Source of the DNA: Duncaniella sp.
Lineage (GTDB): Bacteria; Bacteroidota; Bacteroidia; Bacteroidales; Muribaculaceae
Assembly (NCBI GenBank): GCA_029052375.1
Contig: JAIDJD010000476.1
Location: forward strand, 7,870 to 16,959
Length of the DNA stretch: 9,090 nt
Direction of reading: 5' to 3'
Positions 5,678-9,090 of this stretch are shown here, one piece after another. Each line of letters begins with the position of its first letter. The stretch's first letter is position 1. The notes under the pieces are model-generated. The model was not told where the DNA came from. It saw nothing but the letters and a program-made list of their open reading frames with translations, and did no database searches. The translations under genes and the position numbers were made by a program.

Positions 5678-8254
5678 TTGAGGTACATTATTTCTGTCAT
5701 ATTATCCATGCTCGCCGTCTGCACAGGGGCCGTCCCCGTACAGAATCCGGGAGCCGCCGTCTACACTGACCTTAACGGCAAGGTGACCGATGCCGCGACA
5801 GGCGAGGCTGTCCCCTTTGCCACGGTCTTTCTCAAGGGTTCGGAGCGCGGTGTGCTCACAGAGGACGACGGCCGTTACCGCATACAGACAGCCCACCGCT
5901 TCGACTCCATCATGGTCAGCGCCATGGGCTACGAGACCATAGCCGTCCCGGCCGGCAAGAGGCGCAAGGGCGGCAGGATGACCGTCAATGTCTCGCTGAC
6001 GCCCACAGGCGTGATGCTCGGCGAGGTGACCGTCAAGCCCCGGCGCGAGAAATATTCCAAGAAAGACAATCCCGCCGTGCAGATGATGGAGAAGATACGT
6101 GCCCGCCAGGATTCGGGCAACCCTGCTCTGCGCCACCCCTACTACTCTTTTGACAAGTACGAGATCATCACCCTCGGCGTCAAGGACTACAAGCACTACC
6201 TGCCGATGGACACCTCGGGCCGCTCGGCCAAGATGTTCAACTTCCTCACACAGTATATAGACACCTCGTCCATAACGGGCGAGCCGGTGCTCAATCTATC
6301 CGTGCGCGAGAAGTCGTCGCAGGTCTACAACCGGCGCGACCCGCGGTCTGTCAAGGAGTATGTCCTCGGCCTGCGCAATGCCGGCCTGGACGAGATTATG
6401 GATCCCAAGTCGATGCAGAAGATGTTCGAGGACGTGCTCAGGGAGATAGACCTCTATCAGAACGACATCCCCCTCTTCCAGGTGCGCTTTGTCAGCCCCC
6501 TCTCGCGCATAGCCCCGGACTTCTACAAGTTCTATCTGACAGACACTGTGGTGATGGACTCCGTCCCCTGCTACGAGCTGACGTTCGTGCCCCACAACTC
6601 GTCGCAGATGGGCTTTACGGGCAGGATGTACGTGGCCGCGGGAGACTCCACGATGTTCCTGCGCCGCATCACACTGCGCGTCCCCCACAACATCAATCTC
6701 AACTTTGTCAGCGACCTTGCCGTGACCCAGACCTTTGACCGCGCCGAGGACGGCTCGCGCCTCAAGACGTCGGACGAGCTGGCCTTCGAGGCCTCCTGGC
6801 TCCCCGGTCTGCCGGGTGTGACAGGCACGCGCAGAGTGAGATATACGGGCCACAGGTTCGAGCCTGCGCCAGACTCGTCCATCTACGAGCGCGGCTTGCG
6901 TCAGGTGATAGACCCGGCTGTCTACTCGCGCGGCGAGGATTTCTGGGCCGACGCACGCAAGATGCCCTTGCAGTATGGCGAGGCCAACATAGGCCGCATG
7001 ATGGCCGACCTGCGCGGAAAGCCCCTCTATTACTACGGCGAGAAGACTGTCAGGCTGCTCGGCATAGGGTATGTGGCCACGGGCAATCCCTCAAGGTTTG
7101 ACATAGGCAAGCTGTTGACCTTCGTGACGTACAACGACGTCGAGGGGCTGCGCCTGCGCTTCGGAGGCATGACCACGGCCAACCTCTCCAAGCGCCTCTT
7201 CGGGCGCGGCTATGCCGCCTATGGCTTCAAGGACCACAGGTGGAAATACCAGGTGGAGGCCGAATACTCGTTCAACGACAAGGAATACCATGCCCGCGAG
7301 TTTCCCGTACACTCTCTGACGCTCACCTCGGCCTACGACATGAAGAGGATGGGCGAGTCTTTCGAGTCTACCAACTCGGACAACATCTTCGACGCCATCA
7401 AGAGCCAGCGCGACGTGATGATGCTCTACGAGCGCCTCAACTCTCTCACCTACAAGATGGAGAACGAGCACAACTTCAGTGTCTCGGCCACCCTGCGCCA
7501 CGTGCGCCGCGAGCCGTGCCGCTACCTCACCTTCACAGACGGCTTCGGCAGGCAGGTGTCCCACTACAACAACGTCTCGGCCACGGCCGAGATACGCTGG
7601 GCGCCGGGCGAGAAGTTCTATCAGGGCCGCAACAGCCGCAGGCCCATCAACTTCGATGCTCCCGTCTTCACCCTCAGCCACACTTGGGGTCCGCGCGGTG
7701 TCCTCGGCAACAACTGGGCCATAGCCAAGACCGAACTCTCGTTCAGCAAGAAGTTCTGGCTCTCGGCCTTCGGCGACATAGACCTCTACATCAAGGGCTC
7801 GCACGTATGGACACAGGTCTCGTATCCCGACCTGCTTAAGCCTTCGGTCAACTCTTCGTACATGATCAGGGCCAGGTCTTTCACACTGCTCAGGTCTATG
7901 GAATTCATCAACGACTCACAGCTCGAGCTTCACGCCACATACTGGACCAAGGGCCTTATCTTCAATCAGATTCCATATGTCAGGAAGCTCAAGATGCGCG
8001 AGGTCTTCTTTGTGCGCGCCCTCTGGGGCCACCTCAGCCGCAAGAACCGTCCGCAGGACAATCCCTCGCTCTTCCGTTTTCCCGAAGGCGCTCCGGCCTA
8101 CCGCATGGGGGCCACCCCGTATGTCGAGGCCGGCGTAGGCCTAGACAATATTCTGAGGGTCTTGCGCGTTGACTATACACACCGTTTCACTTATCTCCAT
8201 CATCCCGGCGCCCTCAAGAACGCCGTCCGGTTCAGAGTACACTTCTCGTTTTAG
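5678..8254 (+). CDS. Outer-membrane protein with carboxypeptidase-regulatory-like domain and DUF5686
   Basis: The 858-residue protein starts with a signal peptide (MRYIISVILSMLAVCTGAVPV), followed by a carboxypeptidase D regulatory-like domain at about 32-119 (LNGKVTDAATGEAVPFATVFLKGSERGVLTEDDGRY is split around residues 32-67 and continues to SLTPTGVMLGEVTVKP). The rest, about 125-858, matches the DUF5686 family: NPAVQMMEKI (131-140) opens it and it ends in alternating amphipathic strands with a terminal Phe (VRFRVHFSF), as expected for an outer-membrane beta-barrel. Function is unknown; such proteins are widespread in Bacteroidota and superficially resemble TonB-dependent receptors in having this N-terminal domain, but no TonB-box or plug was recognised. 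The start is TTG: the frame is open back to a TGA at 5651 with no ATG, and the next ATG (5708) would remove the positively charged start of the signal peptide. A smaller outer-membrane protein gene follows after 64 bases. Confidence 0.88.
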   Translation: MRYIISVILSMLAVCTGAVPVQNPGAAVYTDLNGKVTDAATGEAVPFATVFLKGSERGVLTEDDGRYRIQTAHRFDSIMVSAMGYETIAVPAGKRRKGGRMTVNVSLTPTGVMLGEVTVKPRREKYSKKDNPAVQMMEKIRARQDSGNPALRHPYYSFDKYEIITLGVKDYKHYLPMDTSGRSAKMFNFLTQYIDTSSITGEPVLNLSVREKSSQVYNRRDPRSVKEYVLGLRNAGLDEIMDPKSMQKMFEDVLREIDLYQNDIPLFQVRFVSPLSRIAPDFYKFYLTDTVVMDSVPCYELTFVPHNSSQMGFTGRMYVAAGDSTMFLRRITLRVPHNINLNFVSDLAVTQTFDRAEDGSRLKTSDELAFEASWLPGLPGVTGTRRVRYTGHRFEPAPDSSIYERGLRQVIDPAVYSRGEDFWADARKMPLQYGEANIGRMMADLRGKPLYYYGEKTVRLLGIGYVATGNPSRFDIGKLLTFVTYNDVEGLRLRFGGMTTANLSKRLFGRGYAAYGFKDHRWKYQVEAEYSFNDKEYHAREFPVHSLTLTSAYDMKRMGESFESTNSDNIFDAIKSQRDVMMLYERLNSLTYKMENEHNFSVSATLRHVRREPCRYLTFTDGFGRQVSHYNNVSATAEIRWAPGEKFYQGRNSRRPINFDAPVFTLSHTWGPRGVLGNNWAIAKTELSFSKKFWLSAFGDIDLYIKGSHVWTQVSYPDLLKPSVNSSYMIRARSFTLLRSMEFINDSQLELHATYWTKGLIFNQIPYVRKLKMREVFFVRALWGHLSRKNRPQDNPSLFRFPEGAPAYRMGATPYVEAGVGLDNILRVLRVDYTHRFTYLHHPGALKNAVRFRVHFSF

Positions 8255-8318
8255 CGACGCAATATCCCTTTTATTTCAACATACAACCTCTTATACACAT
8301 TCTCCGAGCACATCTATC

Positions 8319-8837
8319 ATGAGATTCCGTCAATCAGCTCTCGCGGCCCTGGCCGCCGCCAGTATCATTGCCCCGTCCGGCCTCTCGGCCGAGGTAAAAC
8401 GCGGCCAGAAGACATTGGGCGTATCGGCCGGATATGTCACTCTGAACAGGAGCGCCTCAGCCGGCCTTAACTTCAGCTACGCCTTCTCGCGCCATTTTGT
8501 GCTGGCCCCGAGTGTGGATTATGTGTTCCGCAACGAGAATCTCGACGGGATGCTCCTTAACGTCGACTATATTGGCCCCTGGCAGCTGGCGGCCTCGGAC
8601 AAGTGGTTTGTCTATCATATCATAGGCCTCAACTACGGCTCGTGGAGCACACACGCCGTAGACCCCGTGAGCAACGACGACGTCACCTCGCGCAAGAGCC
8701 ATCCGGGCTTGAACTTCGGCGCCGGTGTGGCCTTTGATGTCAAGCCGACGCTGCGCCTGAAAGTCCAGGGCAAGTACAACTGGATGAAACATCACAGCTC
8801 CGGCCTCTTCAGCGTAGGCATCTCGTACGTCTTCTGA
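8319..8837 (+). CDS. Small outer-membrane beta-barrel protein (porin-like family)
   Basis: From the ATG at 8319 this is a 172-residue protein with a clear signal peptide, MRFRQSALAALAAASIIAPSGLSA, probably cleaved after Ala24. The mature part consists of alternating strands (KTLGVSAGYVTL, SAGLNFSYAFS, HFVLAPSVDYVF, LLNVDYIG, WFVYHIIGLNYGSWS, GLNFGAGVAFDV, LRLKVQGKYNWM, LFSVGISYVF) and ends in Phe, the usual outer-membrane insertion signal. This pattern fits the 8-stranded outer-membrane beta-barrel families common in Bacteroidota; no specific role can be assigned. The reading frame continues 150 bases further upstream to an ATG at 8169 inside the DUF5686 gene, but the signal peptide and the AT-rich leader at 8255-8318 favour 8319. 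That gap has no visible promoter or terminator, so co-transcription with the DUF5686 gene is likely. Confidence 0.88.
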   Translation: MRFRQSALAALAAASIIAPSGLSAEVKRGQKTLGVSAGYVTLNRSASAGLNFSYAFSRHFVLAPSVDYVFRNENLDGMLLNVDYIGPWQLAASDKWFVYHIIGLNYGSWSTHAVDPVSNDDVTSRKSHPGLNFGAGVAFDVKPTLRLKVQGKYNWMKHHSSGLFSVGISYVF

Positions 8838-8856
8838 GAGACGCCCCCGAGGGCAT

Positions 8857-8899
8857 ACACTGCGCCCGCATTATCGACACGATAATGCGGGCGCAGTGT
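8857..8899. repeat. 20-base-pair perfect hairpin after the outer-membrane protein gene
   Basis: The arms 8857-8876 and 8880-8899 are exact reverse complements of 20 bases each, separated by only ACA. The hairpin starts 20 bases after the stop of the beta-barrel gene, a usual place for a terminator, but neither side has a T-run (GTCTACAGCC follows on the + strand). It may act as a transcript 3'-end stabiliser, a factor-assisted terminator or a DNA structure. Confidence 0.85.
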
Positions 8900-8943
8900 G
8901 TCTACAGCCTCCACGAGCTGTCCTCGCAGGCTCTGGCGGGGCA

Positions 8944-8969
8944 GAGTGTCTCCGCTGAGTGTCTCCGCT
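8944..8969. repeat. Two perfect tandem copies of a 13-base unit
   Basis: GAGTGTCTCCGCT occurs at 8944-8956 and again directly at 8957-8969. The two copies lie inside a larger imperfect fold whose outer arms are TCTACAGC (8901-8908) and GCTGTAGA (8967-8974). Neither a protein-coding nor a mobile-element context was recognised. Confidence 0.85.
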
Positions 8970-8980
8970 GTAGATATGCG

Positions 8981-9018
8981 ATATATAAAAGGTGCCGCGG
9001 CTTCACAGTCGCGGCACC
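8981..9018 (-). terminator. Rho-independent-type terminator reading on the minus strand
   Basis: GGTGCCGCGGC (8991-9001) pairs with GTCGCGGCACC (9008-9018), 11 pairs with one G-T, around the loop TTCACA. Read on the minus strand the stem is followed at once by TTTTATATAT (8990 to 8981), a proper T-tract; on the + strand it is followed by CCTGATAATAG, which is not. It would therefore end a minus-strand transcript coming from beyond the right edge, convergent with the outer-membrane protein gene. Confidence 0.55.
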
Positions 9019-9034
9019 CCTGATAATAGTGCAT

Positions 9035-9064
9035 AAATCTATTCAGAAATCTATACTAATCTAT
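9035..9064. repeat. Three short AATCTAT direct repeats
   Basis: AAATCTAT occurs at 9035-9042 and 9047-9054, and TAATCTAT at 9057-9064. The shared AATCTAT cores start at 9036, 9048 and 9058, spaced 12 and 10 bases, close to one helical turn. They lie just upstream of a possible start codon at 9072, so an operator is possible; the sequence is AT-rich and chance cannot be excluded. Confidence 0.5.
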
Positions 9065-9071
9065 ATATTAC

Positions 9072-9090
9072 ATGAAAAAACCATTTTCAG
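9072..9090 (+). CDS. Possible start of a gene running off the right edge (partial)
   Basis: ATG AAA AAA CCA TTT TCA (MKKPFS) begins after a long AT-rich stretch and resembles the positively charged start of a signal peptide or a typical Bacteroidota gene start. Only six codons are visible and no TAnnTTTG promoter was found upstream. The minus-strand orientation of the terminator at 8981-9018 instead suggests that a minus-strand gene ends near here; on that strand frames from the edge reach stops at about 9061-9072. The call is therefore tentative. Confidence 0.3.

Noticed and set aside
7091..7804. Minus-strand open frame of 237 codons in the DUF5686 gene
   Set aside because: Antisense to an intact beta-barrel coding region and without any family motif.
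8169..8318. Longer version of the small outer-membrane protein starting at 8169
   Set aside because: It would overlap the DUF5686 gene by 86 bases and bury the signal peptide that starts at 8319.
8792..9034. Minus-strand open frame of 80 codons over the hairpin region
   Set aside because: It reads through the terminator-like hairpin and the tandem repeats and ends antisense to the outer-membrane protein gene; no recognisable domain or start signal.
1..9090. tRNA, rRNA, CRISPR array, insertion sequence or toxin-antitoxin pair
   Set aside because: Looked for by eye and none was seen: no spaced repeat array, no transposase or integrase motifs and no tRNA-like fold; a covariance or profile search was not possible.

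Overview
The window looks like chromosomal DNA from a Bacteroidota bacterium, most probably a GC-rich gut Bacteroidales such as a Muribaculaceae-type genome. This is inferred from three things. The families seen include a DUF5686 outer-membrane protein, a Bacteroidales-type KilA-N protein and a MiaA with a TAAPS motif. Two promoters match the Bacteroidota -7 consensus TAnnTTTG. The core genes are GC-rich (for example 40 of 60 bases are G/C at 1381-1440). No rRNA, tRNA, CRISPR array, integrase or transposase was found.

Layout from left to right (all + strand unless noted): the 3' end of a probable HD-domain phosphohydrolase gene (1-156); a clearly AT-rich KilA-N DNA-binding gene (197-1000; 18 of 60 bases G/C at 301-360) that looks acquired from a phage or other mobile source; an overlapping gene pair, pepT (tripeptidase, 1140-2360) and miaA (tRNA dimethylallyltransferase, 2357-3250), with its own promoter; an acyl-CoA synthetase-like AMP-binding gene (3405-5090); a CYTH/triphosphate tunnel metalloenzyme gene on the minus strand (5065-5547) whose end overlaps the previous gene by 26 bases; a divergent promoter region; a large outer-membrane protein with a carboxypeptidase-regulatory-like domain and DUF5686 (5678-8254, TTG start); and a small outer-membrane beta-barrel protein (8319-8837). 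The last 250 bases form a non-coding region rich in hairpins, followed by AT-rich DNA with short direct repeats and a possible gene start at 9072.

Most of the window is housekeeping: peptide breakdown, tRNA modification, fatty-acid activation, polyphosphate-type chemistry and outer-membrane proteins. I see no complete new defence or mobile system. The points most worth a second look are a 26-base perfect palindrome inside the KilA-N coding sequence, the structured region at 8857-9018 (a 20-base-pair perfect hairpin, a 13-base tandem repeat and a hairpin whose T-tract lies on the minus strand), the replaced A10 lysine in the acyl-CoA synthetase, and the TTG-started DUF5686 gene with a hairpin in its leader.
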